Below are positions 1 through 10,948 of a DNA stretch of 64,000 nt, piece by piece (within the stretch, counting starts at the first letter, position 1; the number at the start of each line of letters is the position of its first letter). A program made the position numbers and the translations under genes. A model generated the notes under the pieces. The model did no database searches, was not told the DNA's origin, and saw nothing but the letters and a program-made list of their open reading frames with translations. Location: the NCBI RefSeq assembly GCF_040958095.1, contig NC_091152.1, positions 14,125,916 to 14,189,915 of the forward strand, in the 5' to 3' direction. The stretch is from Procambarus clarkii. Taxonomy: Eukaryota > Arthropoda > Malacostraca > Decapoda > Cambaridae.

Positions 1-1
1 A

Positions 2-553
2 ACCCTTGCTAATCAACTCAGTTGGCCTGTCGACCAATGGGCCACACTTCTCAGAGTCCATCTTACAGGTAGAGCTGCAGTCACACTCAGTACTTTGGCG
101 TCTGAGAATGACTACTACACTCTGAAACAAGCAGTGTTGGACGCCTACCTACTTTCCACAGAAAGTTATAGAAGGAAATTCCGTGACCACCTGAAGGCAA
201 GTACCACTACCTTCCTAGAGTTTGCTAACACGAAACGGAGGTATTTCATGAAATGGCTGGAAGCAGCACATGTCTCTACTTTTACAGAACTCGTCAACCT
301 GATGCTTGTTGAAGAATTCTTGAGACGTGTGCCACCTCCTGTCCGCCTCTACTTAGCAGATAAAGAAGAAACCGACTACCTGAAGTGTGCTAAGTCGGCT
401 GACACTTACAGCCTCATCCACCGGCTGACACCTGAACCATCCTCCAGTAAGAAGTCGTGGTACAGTTACGAGAAGGTGAGCCCCGATCAAGCTGGTTCAC
501 AACTGTACTGCAAGTATTGTAGACTATGGACATACCATAGACAAGTGTGGTAA
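2..553 (+). pseudogene. gag: Gag-like protein, partial, frameshifted
   Basis: The frame is open from the window edge, so the true start lies upstream; the first apparent start near base 95 is a TTG and probably not used. The protein shows a Trp/Leu/Tyr-rich helical pattern followed by FLEFANTKRRYFMKWL and EEFLRRVPPPVRLYL, resembling SCAN-like Gag capsid domains of Ty3 elements. It ends just after CKYC, the first half of a zinc knuckle. The His and last Cys of the knuckle (around bases 531-545) are in another frame, the one that continues into the protease, so an indel near base 527 splits the knuckle. A functional Gag-Pol polyprotein is therefore unlikely from this copy. Confidence 0.7.
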
Positions 554-3257
554 GTCTCAATACAAGGGAACCACTGACCAACAACGACCCAAACCAACTC
601 CTCCTAAGTCCGGTAAGCCTGTGATGAATGTTGGTGTTGATGTTAATGATCTTTCTCTTTTCAGTAACCACCTGTATACTGGAACTGTCTCTGCCAACGG
701 TTCAAATCCGGAGGGACGTTTCAAATTGAAGATCTTGAGGGACACAGCGGCTCTACAATCGATCATTTTGAAGTCGGCTGTGCCCAACATCGTCTACACC
801 GGGGAAACAGTCTTCATCACTGACCTCACTGCTACCACTCCATACCCTCTCGCCAGAGTCCACCTGGATTGTCCCTACGTGAACGGGGAAGTCCAAGTCG
901 CCGTCAGGGAAAAGCCTTTTCCCATGCCTGGAGTGCAACTTCTCCTAGGCAATGACTTGGCAGAAGACCTACAACCGACCAACCTGATCGTCATGGACAA
1001 ACCCCAGGTGTGTAACTCTGTGCCAAGTAACCCTATTCTTGAGTATGTTCCAGCAGAGGTTCAAGAGAGTGATGAAGTTTCTCCTCCGGTTCTCGTGACC
1101 ACCCGTGCACAAGCCGCACGTCCAAAGCCAGCTGACTCTACTGCTACCGCTGTCCCTCAAGACCCTCAGAAACTACCCCCGCATCTGACCAAGTTGGAGT
1201 TCCGTAAGTTGCAGAGGGAAGATCTTACTTTAACACCATTGTTTTTCCAGGCTGAGACTCAACCCGACAGTATTCCTGGGTTCTTCCTAGAGAACGACTT
1301 GCTCTACCGCCGATATAGACCCAGTAAACTGAAGGAGGAGGACGATTGGGCCAACATCGAACAACTTGTGATTCCCACCAGCCTGCGGCCCACTATTCTA
1401 CACCTGGCCCACGGAGCATTCTCCCACTACGGCTTCAACAAGACTTACCATGGAATTCGTCAAGACTACTACTGGCCAGGTATGGTAAATAACGTCAAAC
1501 AGTACGTAAAACAGTGTCATACATGTCAGATGGCAGGCAAACCGAACGTCTCCATTCCCAGAGCACCACTGATTCCCATACAGGTGCCTGCGGAACCTTT
1601 CCACAGACTCATAATAGACTGTGTTGGTCCTTTACCTCGGACCAGTTCAGGTAACGCCTACATCCTAACCATCCTGTGTCCTACCACCAGATTTCCCATA
1701 GCAGTTCCAGTGAAGAACATCACGGCTGCTACGGTTATCAAACATCTATTGAAGATCTTCACTCAATACGGATTTCCCAGGGAGATTCAAAGTGACTGTG
1801 GCACCAACTTCACCAGTGATCTCTTCAAAAGGACACTGGAGGAGTTCAACATCAAACAGGTATTGTCCAGCCCCTATCATCCTGCTTCACAGGGTTCTCT
1901 TGAACGTAGTCATCAGACCATCAAAGCACTCTTGAAAAAGTTTTGTAGTGAAACCTCAAAGGATTGGGATAAGCAGATTGACCTAATAATGTGTATTTTC
2001 AGAAGTCTCCCCAATGAGTCCCTAGGAGTATCTCCTTATGAGATGCTCTACGGCCGTAAGTGCCGTACTCCCCTTAAGGCTTTCAAAGACTCTCTCAGAG
2101 ATGCCACCTTCAGTGAGCATCAGAATGTGCCCCAGTTTCTTCAAAACCTTCAACACATTCTAGAGAGAGTCCACCGCTTTGCCCATGATAATCTATTGAA
2201 AGCCCAGGTGAGAATGAAGACTCATTACGACCAGACCAGCAAAGTAAGAAAATTCAAGCCGGGAGACTTCGTCCTTGCCTATTTTCCTATCCCAGGTTCA
2301 CCTTTACAAAACAGATTTTCAGGACCCTACTGCGTCAAAGAGTGCAGAAACAACAATAACTACGTCATAGAAACTCCAGATAGGCGGCGGAAGACCCAGC
2401 TGTGCCACGTCAACCTCCTGAAGCAATATAATGGTACTCCTCCCACTGTCTTGACTAACTATTCCACATTCACAGAACCGTACATCCACAGTGAGACCTT
2501 CCCAGCTTCTTCTCCCGAAAGCACTGACAAGGAGTCGGCGCTTTCTAATTCCGAAATCCTTAATGATCTTCCCAAATGCTTTCAGGATAATAATCGTGCT
2601 CCTATGCCCTCTTCTAATTCCACTCTCACCTCGTCAGATAAGCCCTTCATCCTCCATGTCGACGCCAATGGTACCGACGATGGTGGTGTCGTGATGCAGC
2701 AACGAGGCGAGAAGAATACACCTGTCAGCGACTACTGCTACAAGGAACGACGGAACAATTGGCAAGGAGCTACTCTTCCTCATCCTGAAGCTTCAGCACT
2801 TCACTCCACCCCTGAAAAGTGCTCGGTCCACCATCAACACGGACCACACCACCCTACACCTCCTGCAGCACGCCCCCTTCTCATCTCAACGTCTTCTACT
2901 ATGGGCTTGCTAACTGCAGAAATTCAACCTGGAGACACGCTATACCAAGAGTCTGACAACATCTTAGCCCCTGATCTCTCCAGAGTTTATGAAGTAGAAG
3001 CGACTCCATCCATTACTCCACCACATAACGACGTACTTCTTCCAGAACCGCAGGCTTCGGGGGAGAGTTGTGACGATAATCTCCTTCAAGAGATTGAGCC
3101 TGCTCTTCCCTCCATAATTACGTCTTCACAATTATATAAAAAGACTATGGAAGAAATGTCCAACAACGACAACAACACCAGCAAGGCTTGCCAGGGTGAG
3201 CAAAAACGTATGCAGCCAGCCACCTGTTCGAACTCCAACCACCAAACTACCCGTTGA
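527..3257 (+). pseudogene. pol: Pol polyprotein: protease, integrase, RNase H remnant, RT missing
   Basis: The frame is continuous from the second half of the zinc knuckle to 3257. Numbering from the GTG at 621: a retropepsin-like site at residue 41 reads D-T-A instead of D-T-G/D-S-G, followed by GVQLLLGNDLA, a typical C-terminal protease motif. Residues about 255-305 form the integrase His/Cys zinc-binding domain ending CHTC. The catalytic core has D333, D392 and E428 (spacing 58 and 35). A GPY motif near residue 565 marks the integrase C-terminus. SEILNDLPKCF follows, then at once KPFILHVDANGT, an RNase H start, near residue 672; there is no room for RT. From about 2700 to 2990 the RNase H is shifted between frames. 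The integrase frame is intact, but the protease residue, missing RT and RNase H shifts make autonomous activity implausible. Confidence 0.8.
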
Positions 3258-3693
3258 TCGCTACGGCTCCGCTGATTGGTCGCCGGTCTGGCTGCACCTG
3301 CCTCGCCCCCCCCCTATACTACCTGATGTCTGGGGTCGCCCCAACATCAGTCCTCAGAATGTTCAGTGCTTTCGTGGCCAGCACTCCTCCCAGCTAGACG
3401 TTAGCGTGTACTGAGAGAGGTGGTGGCTTTAAGCCAATATTCCAGCACCTCCCACTTAACTTTGTGTTGCACTTCTTGTTATTTTGCCTTAACGTAACCT
3501 TTCATTGTGTTATTTAATTATTCTTATTATTTTGATTGATTTTATTATAAGAATTTGTTTGTGCATTATTTTCATGTTTTGATTTATTTAACGTCATTAA
3601 AATTTCATTGTTAAAGTTTACTTGTGTTTTGTGTGTCTTCTCCTTACCTTACCACAGACGAAGTTCCAGTTTTTCTATTTTTTTTTATAACTA
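3258..3693 (+). other. 3' non-coding part of the retrotransposon
   Basis: No gene seen. A purine-rich stretch at about 3412-3427 (GAGAGAGGTGGTGG) is a candidate polypurine tract, and AT-rich sequence follows. This may include 3' LTR sequence, but without the 5' LTR the boundary cannot be fixed. Confidence 0.4.
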
Positions 3694-3751
3694 TGTGACG
3701 AGGCCATACCCCTAGCCTTAAACAGCCGAACACCAACGCGTTACCGTCACA
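3694..3751 (+). repeat. 58-bp segment with 7-bp inverted ends
   Basis: Starts TGTGACG and ends CGTCACA, an exact inverted pair, and lies directly against the TA microsatellite. TG...CA ends fit an LTR edge or a small foldback element. I cannot tell which. Confidence 0.45.
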
Positions 3752-3823
3752 ATATATATATATATAATATATATATATATATATAATATATATATATATA
3801 TATAATATATATATATAATATAT
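3752..3823. repeat. TA microsatellite
   Basis: Nearly pure TA with a few AATATA interruptions; it borders the MITE-like element. Confidence 0.9.
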
Positions 3824-4202
3824 GTCGTACCTAGTAGCCAGAACGCACTTCTCGGCCTACTATGCAAGGCCCGATTTGCCTAATAAGCCAAGTTTTCCTG
3901 AATTATTATATTTTCTCAATTTGTTTTCTTATGAAATGATAAAGCTACCCATTTCATTATGTATGAGGTCAATATTTTTTTTTTGGAGTTAAAATTAACG
4001 TAGATATATGACCAAACCTAACCAACCCTACCTAACCTAACCTATCTTTTTAGGTTAGGTTTGGTTAGGTAGCCGAAAAAGTTAGGTTAGGTTAGGTAGG
4101 TTAGGTAGTCGAAAAACAATTAATTCATGAAAACTTGGCTTATTAGGCAAATCGGGCCTTGCATAGTAGGCTGAGAAGTGCATTCTGGCTACTAGGTACG
4201 AC

Positions 4203-4205
<3 letters not shown>
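3821..4205. mobile_element. MITE-like element with long terminal inverted repeats
   Basis: Begins TATGTCGTACCTAGTAGCCA and ends with its inverse; the ends match for roughly 70 bases, including CAAGGCCCGATTTGCC and its complement. The middle holds TTAGG-like motifs in both orientations (about 4015-4110), giving an inner hairpin. No coding frame. Inserted between TA tracts, consistent with a TA target as used by Tc1/mariner-type transposases (inference). Confidence 0.75.

Positions 4206-4279
<74 letters not shown>
4203..4279. repeat. TA microsatellite
   Basis: Pure TA tract of about 77 bases between the MITE-like element and the satellite. Confidence 0.95.
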
Positions 4280-4282
<3 letters not shown>

Positions 4283-4600
4283 TGAAAACTCACACCCCAG
4301 AAGTGACTCGAACCCATACTCCCAGAAGCAACGCAACTGGTAACTACAGGGCGCCTTAATCCGCTTGACCATCACGGCCGTCAAAAGGAAGTGGTAGCCG
4401 AGGCTATTTGAGCCACTTCCCCGACGGCAACTCGGATGGTAATCTTGGGCATAGCATTTCACCAAATCACCTCATTCTTTGGGGCACACGTGAGGAACAC
4501 AAATGCGAACAAGCCTGAATGGTCCCCAGGACTATATGCGAATGAAAACTCACACCCCAGAAGTGTTCTGGGGTGTGAGTTGCTTCTGGGGTGAGAAGTT
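4280..4600 (-). repeat. Inverted copy of the 260-bp satellite unit plus junction
   Basis: 4280-4565 is the reverse complement of one full satellite unit plus 26 bases. At 4566-4600 the sequence turns around through a short scrambled junction of GCTTCTGGGGTG-like pieces, and the direct array begins. One base in the shared part differs from the array (GTGGTAGCC versus GTGATAGCC). Confidence 0.85.
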
Positions 4601-7600
4601 GCTTCTGGGAGTATGGGTTCGAGTCACTTCTGGGGTGTGAGTTTTCATTCGCATATAGTCCTGGGGACCATTCAGGCTTGTTCGCATTTGTGTTCCTCAC
4701 GTGTGCCCCAAAGAATGAGGTGATTTGGTGAAATGCTATGCCCAAGATTACCATCCGAGTTGCCGTCGGGGAAGTGGCTCAAATAGCCTCGGCTATCACT
4801 TCCTTTTGACGGCCGTGATGGTCAAGCGGATTAAGGCGCCCTGTAGTTACCAGTTGCGTTGCTTCTGGGAGTATGGGTTCGAGTCACTTCTGGGGTGTGA
4901 GTTTTCATTCGCATATAGTCCTGGGGACCATTCAGGCTTGTTCGCATTTGTGTTCCTCACGTGTGCCCCAAAGAATGAGGTGATTTGGTGAAATGCTATG
5001 CCCAAGATTACCATCCGAGTTGCCGTCGGGGAAGTGGCTCAAATAGCCTCGGCTATCACTTCCTTTTGACGGCCGTGATGGTCAAGCGGATTAAGGCGCC
5101 CTGTAGTTACCAGTTGCGTTGCTTCTGGGAGTATGGGTTCGAGTCACTTCTGGGGTGTGAGTTTTCATTCGCATATAGTCCTGGGGACCATTCAGGCTTG
5201 TTCGCATTTGTGTTCCTCACGTGTGCCCCAAAGAATGAGGTGATTTGGTGAAATGCTATGCCCAAGATTACCATCCGAGTTGCCGTCGGGGAAGTGGCTC
5301 AAATAGCCTCGGCTATCACTTCCTTTTGACGGCCGTGATGGTCAAGCGGATTAAGGCGCCCTGTAGTTACCAGTTGCGTTGCTTCTGGGAGTATGGGTTC
5401 GAGTCACTTCTGGGGTGTGAGTTTTCATTCGCATATAGTCCTGGGGACCATTCAGGCTTGTTCGCATTTGTGTTCCTCACGTGTGCCCCAAAGAATGAGG
5501 TGATTTGGTGAAATGCTATGCCCAAGATTACCATCCGAGTTGCCGTCGGGGAAGTGGCTCAAATAGCCTCGGCTATCACTTCCTTTTGACGGCCGTGATG
5601 GTCAAGCGGATTAAGGCGCCCTGTAGTTACCAGTTGCGTTGCTTCTGGGAGTATGGGTTCGAGTCACTTCTGGGGTGTGAGTTTTCATTCGCATATAGTC
5701 CTGGGGACCATTCAGGCTTGTTCGCATTTGTGTTCCTCACGTGTGCCCCAAAGAATGAGGTGATTTGGTGAAATGCTATGCCCAAGATTACCATCCGAGT
5801 TGCCGTCGGGGAAGTGGCTCAAATAGCCTCGGCTATCACTTCCTTTTGACGGCCGTGATGGTCAAGCGGATTAAGGCGCCCTGTAGTTACCAGTTGCGTT
5901 GCTTCTGGGAGTATGGGTTCGAGTCACTTCTGGGGTGTGAGTTTTCATTCGCATATAGTCCTGGGGACCATTCAGGCTTGTTCGCATTTGTGTTCCTCAC
6001 GTGTGCCCCAAAGAATGAGGTGATTTGGTGAAATGCTATGCCCAAGATTACCATCCGAGTTGCCGTCGGGGAAGTGGCTCAAATAGCCTCGGCTATCACT
6101 TCCTTTTGACGGCCGTGATGGTCAAGCGGATTAAGGCGCCCTGTAGTTACCAGTTGCGTTGCTTCTGGGAGTATGGGTTCGAGTCACTTCTGGGGTGTGA
6201 GTTTTCATTCGCATATAGTCCTGGGGACCATTCAGGCTTGTTCGCATTTGTGTTCCTCACGTGTGCCCCAAAGAATGAGGTGATTTGGTGAAATGCTATG
6301 CCCAAGATTACCATCCGAGTTGCCGTCGGGGAAGTGGCTCAAATAGCCTCGGCTATCACTTCCTTTTGACGGCCGTGATGGTCAAGCGGATTAAGGCGCC
6401 CTGTAGTTACCAGTTGCGTTGCTTCTGGGAGTATGGGTTCGAGTCACTTCTGGGGTGTGAGTTTTCATTCGCATATAGTCCTGGGGACCATTCAGGCTTG
6501 TTCGCATTTGTGTTCCTCACGTGTGCCCCAAAGAATGAGGTGATTTGGTGAAATGCTATGCCCAAGATTACCATCCGAGTTGCCGTCGGGGAAGTGGCTC
6601 AAATAGCCTCGGCTATCACTTCCTTTTGACGGCCGTGATGGTCAAGCGGATTAAGGCGCCCTGTAGTTACCAGTTGCGTTGCTTCTGGGAGTATGGGTTC
6701 GAGTCACTTCTGGGGTGTGAGTTTTCATTCGCATATAGTCCTGGGGACCATTCAGGCTTGTTCGCATTTGTGTTCCTCACGTGTGCCCCAAAGAATGAGG
6801 TGATTTGGTGAAATGCTATGCCCAAGATTACCATCCGAGTTGCCGTCGGGGAAGTGGCTCAAATAGCCTCGGCTATCACTTCCTTTTGACGGCCGTGATG
6901 GTCAAGCGGATTAAGGCGCCCTGTAGTTACCAGTTGCGTTGCTTCTGGGAGTATGGGTTCGAGTCACTTCTGGGGTGTGAGTTTTCATTCGCATATAGTC
7001 CTGGGGACCATTCAGGCTTGTTCGCATTTGTGTTCCTCACGTGTGCCCCAAAGAATGAGGTGATTTGGTGAAATGCTATGCCCAAGATTACCATCCGAGT
7101 TGCCGTCGGGGAAGTGGCTCAAATAGCCTCGGCTATCACTTCCTTTTGACGGCCGTGATGGTCAAGCGGATTAAGGCGCCCTGTAGTTACCAGTTGCGTT
7201 GCTTCTGGGAGTATGGGTTCGAGTCACTTCTGGGGTGTGAGTTTTCATTCGCATATAGTCCTGGGGACCATTCAGGCTTGTTCGCATTTGTGTTCCTCAC
7301 GTGTGCCCCAAAGAATGAGGTGATTTGGTGAAATGCTATGCCCAAGATTACCATCCGAGTTGCCGTCGGGGAAGTGGCTCAAATAGCCTCGGCTATCACT
7401 TCCTTTTGACGGCCGTGATGGTCAAGCGGATTAAGGCGCCCTGTAGTTACCAGTTGCGTTGCTTCTGGGAGTATGGGTTCGAGTCACTTCTGGGGTGTGA
7501 GTTTTCATTCGCATATAGTCCTGGGGACCATTCAGGCTTGTTCGCATTTGTGTTCCTCACGTGTGCCCCAAAGAATGAGGTGATTTGGTGAAATGCTATG

Positions 7601-7802
7601 CCCAAGATTACCATCCGAGTTGCCGTCGGGGAAGTGGCTCAAATAGCCTCGGCTATCACTTCCTTTTGACGGCCGTGATGGTCAAGCGGATTAAGGCGCC
7701 CTGTAGTTACCAGTTGCGTTGCTTCTGGGAGTATGGGTTCGAGTCACTTCTGGGGTGTGAGTTTTCATTCGCATATAGTCCTGGGGACCATTCAGGCTTG
7801 TT

Positions 7803-7805
<3 letters not shown>
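4601..7805 (+). repeat. 260-bp tandem satellite, about 12.3 units, with tRNA-like head
   Basis: Every unit begins GCTTCTGGGAGTATGGG at 260-base steps from 4601 to 7721, and the units look identical by eye. Each contains a tRNA-Leu-like stretch (for example 4811-4890) with A-box-like ATGGTCAAGCGGATTAAGG and B-box-like GGGTTCGAGTC. The rest looks like a SINE body. An 88-codon frame recurs in each unit, but 260 is not a multiple of 3, successive frames overlap by 7 bases, and nothing suggests coding. Inference: a tRNA-derived SINE amplified in tandem and very recently homogenised. Confidence 0.9.
4811..4890 (+). promoter_or_regulatory. tRNA-Leu-like RNA polymerase III promoter region (one of 12)
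   Basis: A-box-like TGGTCAAGCGGATTAAGG at about 4819-4836 and B-box-like GGGTTCGAGTC at 4875-4885, spaced as in a tRNA with a long variable arm. Acceptor ends do not pair well, so this is tRNA-derived rather than a tRNA gene. The same boxes recur every 260 bases to about 7750. Transcription is inferred only. Confidence 0.55.

Positions 7806-7857
<52 letters not shown>
7806..7857. repeat. TA microsatellite closing the satellite
   Basis: TA tract starting where the last satellite unit breaks off after TTCGCATA. Confidence 0.95.
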
Positions 7858-7860
<3 letters not shown>

Positions 7861-8009
7861 TCATCGAATGTGACTGCATATTCTTGTTCATGGAGAAGAA
7901 TAGTGGAGTAACGCACTTCACACGAGAAAGCCACTTGTGCTCTCTAGAGTGGAATATTGTTGCTCACTAACAGCCTCATTCAAAGCCGGAGAAATTGCTG
8001 ACCTGGAGA

Positions 8010-8240
8010 GCGTGTAAAGATCTTTTACTGGTGGAATCCACTCAAATAAAACGCCTAAATTGTTAGGACCGCCTCCTTAGAGAGTGCAGGCGGGAGAGAT
8101 ACACAATTTACACTTGATAAATACTAGAAGGACTGGTTCCAAATCAGCATGGGGGAAATATAGCCCCACATGAGACCAGGAGGCATGGCAGGATGTGCAA
8201 AATTGGCTCTTTGAAAACCAGAGTTGCAACAGGTGCGCTG
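8010..8240 (+). repeat. Degenerate interspersed repeat, copy 1
   Basis: Shares AATCCACTCAA, GGTTCCAAA, GAGACCAGGAG, CATGGCAGGA and CAGAGTTGCA in the same order with 43964-44220, so both come from one old dispersed repeat. No coding frame. Flanking sequence at 7858-8010 and 8240-8510 shows nothing recognisable. Confidence 0.5.
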
Positions 8241-8510
8241 AGAGAGAACTACCAACATCGAAGGCTCAAGACACTTCAGTACTCCCTCTACACATAAGGG
8301 GCTAACTGGCTGCTCTCACATTGTTCAAAGACGTTACTGGTACTACCAGTAACGCACCCAGAAACACTGGTAACGCACCTCACGCATAGTGGGCGCGGGG
8401 TGTACTGGCGTTATCTTGCACACCACTAATGTTGCATTGCCATGTATGAGCACTTTGGTATGCGTAGAGGCGGCCCTGTTATCACACGGGAGAGGGGCAG
8501 GCCCATGTAG

Positions 8511-8605
8511 GGATGGGGGAGGGATGGGTGGGAGGGAGAAATTGACGGGATGGGAGAGGTGGGAGGGAGAAATTGACGGGATGGGAGAGGTGGAAGGGAG
8601 AAGTT
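8511..8605 (+). repeat. G-rich short tandem repeat
   Basis: Two to three copies of GGGATGGGAGAGGTGGGAGG-type sequence each followed by GAGAAATTGAC. No gene seen. Confidence 0.7.
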
Positions 8606-8781
8606 TGGAGGACTCAATATCCCCCCCCTCAACGCCTCAGTATGCCCCAGCCAACAGCCTGGGCCCACCACACCATTCCCGAATGGTGATATATTCACCA
8701 ATAATGACGTGGCGCTTTTAATTACCCACCAAAATCAAACTAATTTACGAGCCAAACCGTAATAGTGGAGGACAATAACCA

Positions 8782-8870
8782 GGATCAACGTCGGATCAAC
8801 GTAGGTTCAACGTCGGATCAACGTAGGATCAACGTCGGATCAACGTCGGATCAACGTCGGATCAACGTCG
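8782..8870 (+). repeat. 11-bp tandem repeat GGATCAACGTC
   Basis: About eight copies of GGATCAACGTC with minor variants (GTA for GTC, GGTTC for GGATC). Confidence 0.9.
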
Positions 8871-9006
8871 AGGCAACGCCATTCATTCTTGGTTACTATG
8901 CTTGCTGGGAATGTCCCTTCAATAAAAATTGGGACAGATCCCACCTCGTTTGACACGGAAATGGTGGATTTTGTGTCTAATTGTGTCTAATTTTCAGTCA
9001 TATTAT

Positions 9007-9945
9007 TGCCAGCTGGGGTATGAGGACAAGGAGCTGGGGTATGAGGACAAGGAGCTGGGGTATGAGGACCAGGAGCTGGGGTATGAGGACCAGGAGCTGG
9101 GGTATGAGGACCAGGAGCTGGGGTATGAGGACCAGGAGCTGGGGTATGAGGACCAGGAGCTGGGGTATGAGGACCAGGAGCTGGGGTATGAGGACAAGGA
9201 GCTGGGGTATGAGGACCAGGAGCTGGGGTATGAGTACCAGGAGCTGGGGTATGAGGACCAGGAGCTGGGGTATGAGGACAAGGAGCTGGGGTATGAGGAC
9301 CAGGAGCTGGGGTATGAGGACAAGGAGCTGGGGTATGAGGACAAGGAGCTGGGGTATGAGGACAAGGAGCTGGGGTATGAGGACAAGGAGCTGGGGTATG
9401 AGGACAAGGAGCTGGGGTATGAGGACAAGGAGCTGGGGTATGAGGACAAGGAGCTGGGGTATGAGGACAAGGAGCTGGGGTATGAGGACAAGGAGCTGGG
9501 GTATGAGGACAAGGAGCTGGGGTATGAGGACAAGGAGCTGGGGTATGAGGACAAGGAGCTGGGGTATGAGGACAAGGAGCTGGGGTATGAGGACAAGGAG
9601 CTGGGGTATGAGGACAAGGAGCTGGGGTATGAGGACAAGGAGCTGGGGTATGAGGACAAGGAGCTGGGGTATGAGGACCAGGAGCTGGGGTATGAGGACC
9701 AGGAGCTGGGGTATGAGGACCAGGAGCTGGGGTATGAGGACCAGGAGCTGGGGTATGAGGACCAGGAGCTGGGGTATGAGGACCAGGAGCTGGGGTATGA
9801 GGACAAGGAGCTGGGGTATGAGGACAAGGAGCTGGGGTATGAGGACAAGGAGCTGGGGTATGAGGACAAGGAGCTGGGATATGAGGACAAGGATCTGGGA
9901 TATGAGGTCAAGTGACTGGGATACGGTGACAAGGAGTTGGGATAC
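9007..9945 (+). repeat. 21-bp minisatellite, about 44 units (LGYEDKE)
   Basis: In one forward frame each unit reads LGYEDKE or LGYEDQE; blocks of K-type and Q-type units alternate and the last units are degenerate. The period is a multiple of 3, so one other forward frame and a reverse frame are also open. The LGYEDKE frame extends upstream through a hydrophobic run (WWILCLIV) but has no ATG before the repeats, only a TTG at 8929. Treated as a minisatellite, not a gene. 9946-10370 is C-rich unremarkable sequence. Confidence 0.9.
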
Positions 9946-10370
9946 TAAGTAAGATCCTTAATGTCTCTTATCTGTAACTTATACTCATCGTCCCGTTACA
10001 GCAGGTCACAAAAGATAAAATTTCATATGTGATATTGATCAAACTGAATTTCATATCAATACTTGAATGTAAAATTATCTTTATCATCAGAATATTCTTT
10101 CCAATCACCTCATCCTTTTCAGAGCACCCCTACCCCTAACCAGCAGGCCTTCATCTTACCTTTATCTCCCCTTTCCATTGCCTAAACTCCCCACCCCCAA
10201 TAATACCCCCAACCCCTCTCCCCACCACACCCTCCCACGTCACTAATTCCTTCCTAATTCCCTTACCTCCATACCCTCTACTCCCCCCCCCCCTTCCACT
10301 TAATTTATAGTCCCTAATCTACATGGGACATACGTTCTACCCCCTCCCCCCCCCTCGGGTGTACACTCCC

Positions 10371-10440
10371 TTGGTTGTACTCGCCTAGCTGTGCTTGCTG
10401 GGCTTGAGCTTCAGGGCTTGGGTCCCGCCTCTAGTGACTC
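10371..10440 (-). repeat. LINE 3'-end fragment
   Basis: TGTACTCGCCTAGCTGTGC and GGGTCCCGCCTC resemble the 3' untranslated motif seen at 19500-19570, 27415-27480 and 57133-57210, always joined to an RT C-terminus there. Only the tail is preserved here. Confidence 0.45.
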
Positions 10441-10948
10441 TGCCTGTGTGTTCCAAAGACCCGAGGATCAATTGGTTTAACACGTCCGAGTAACTCGCGC
10501 CTCTCAGCTCTGGTACTGGTCTGGAGGCGGCCCTTGGGATGTTCTCCCGCTTAGCTTTCATTTTGTTGTGTACAATACACCAGTACACACAACACTGATG
10601 GAGGGGGGGACACAACACCGGTGGAGGGGGGGGGAAGAGACAGAGAGGTGGGTCGTGACCACGTGTAGGGGACCGCAGTAACACTGCCTGTCACGTCTCG
10701 CTGTCACAGACTGTGGACAAATTGGTAGTGAGAGTTAGGATTGGCGTCCCTTTCTCCTCTACTCTCTCTCCCTCTTCCTCCCTTTCTCCTTCCCATTCCA
10801 TCTTTACGTCTTGCACTTTGCAACATCATCTCCCTCGTCTTCCCCTTGTCAGTCACCCAAGCCGGGGCCAGCAGCTGGAGCCACACGCCTGCTGGCTTTT
10901 GACATCTGAAGCCAAATATAAATCATCCCACGTTTCAGTGCGGCGGTT

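Larger units (their letters stand above)
1..3751 (+). mobile_element. Ty3-like LTR retrotransposon, 5' truncated by window
   Basis: Seen: a gag-like frame, an aspartic-protease-like segment, a complete integrase with zinc-binding and DDE core domains, and an RNase H remnant, in that order. No RT lies between protease and integrase, nor between integrase and RNase H. Known: most Ty3 elements are PR-RT-RH-IN, while the Gmr1-like group is PR-IN-RT-RH. Inference: a Gmr1-like element that lost its RT by internal deletion. The 5' LTR would lie outside the window and no pair of LTRs can be compared. The 3' limit is set at the sequence before the TA microsatellite. Confidence 0.8.

Noticed and set aside
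4020-4110. Telomere or interstitial telomeric repeat
   Set aside because: Only a few TTAGG-like units in both orientations inside a MITE-like element.
4725-7591. Series of 88-codon frames repeated every 260 bases
   Set aside because: Period is not a multiple of 3, frames overlap, the sequence is tRNA/SINE-derived, and identity reflects DNA homogenisation rather than protein conservation.
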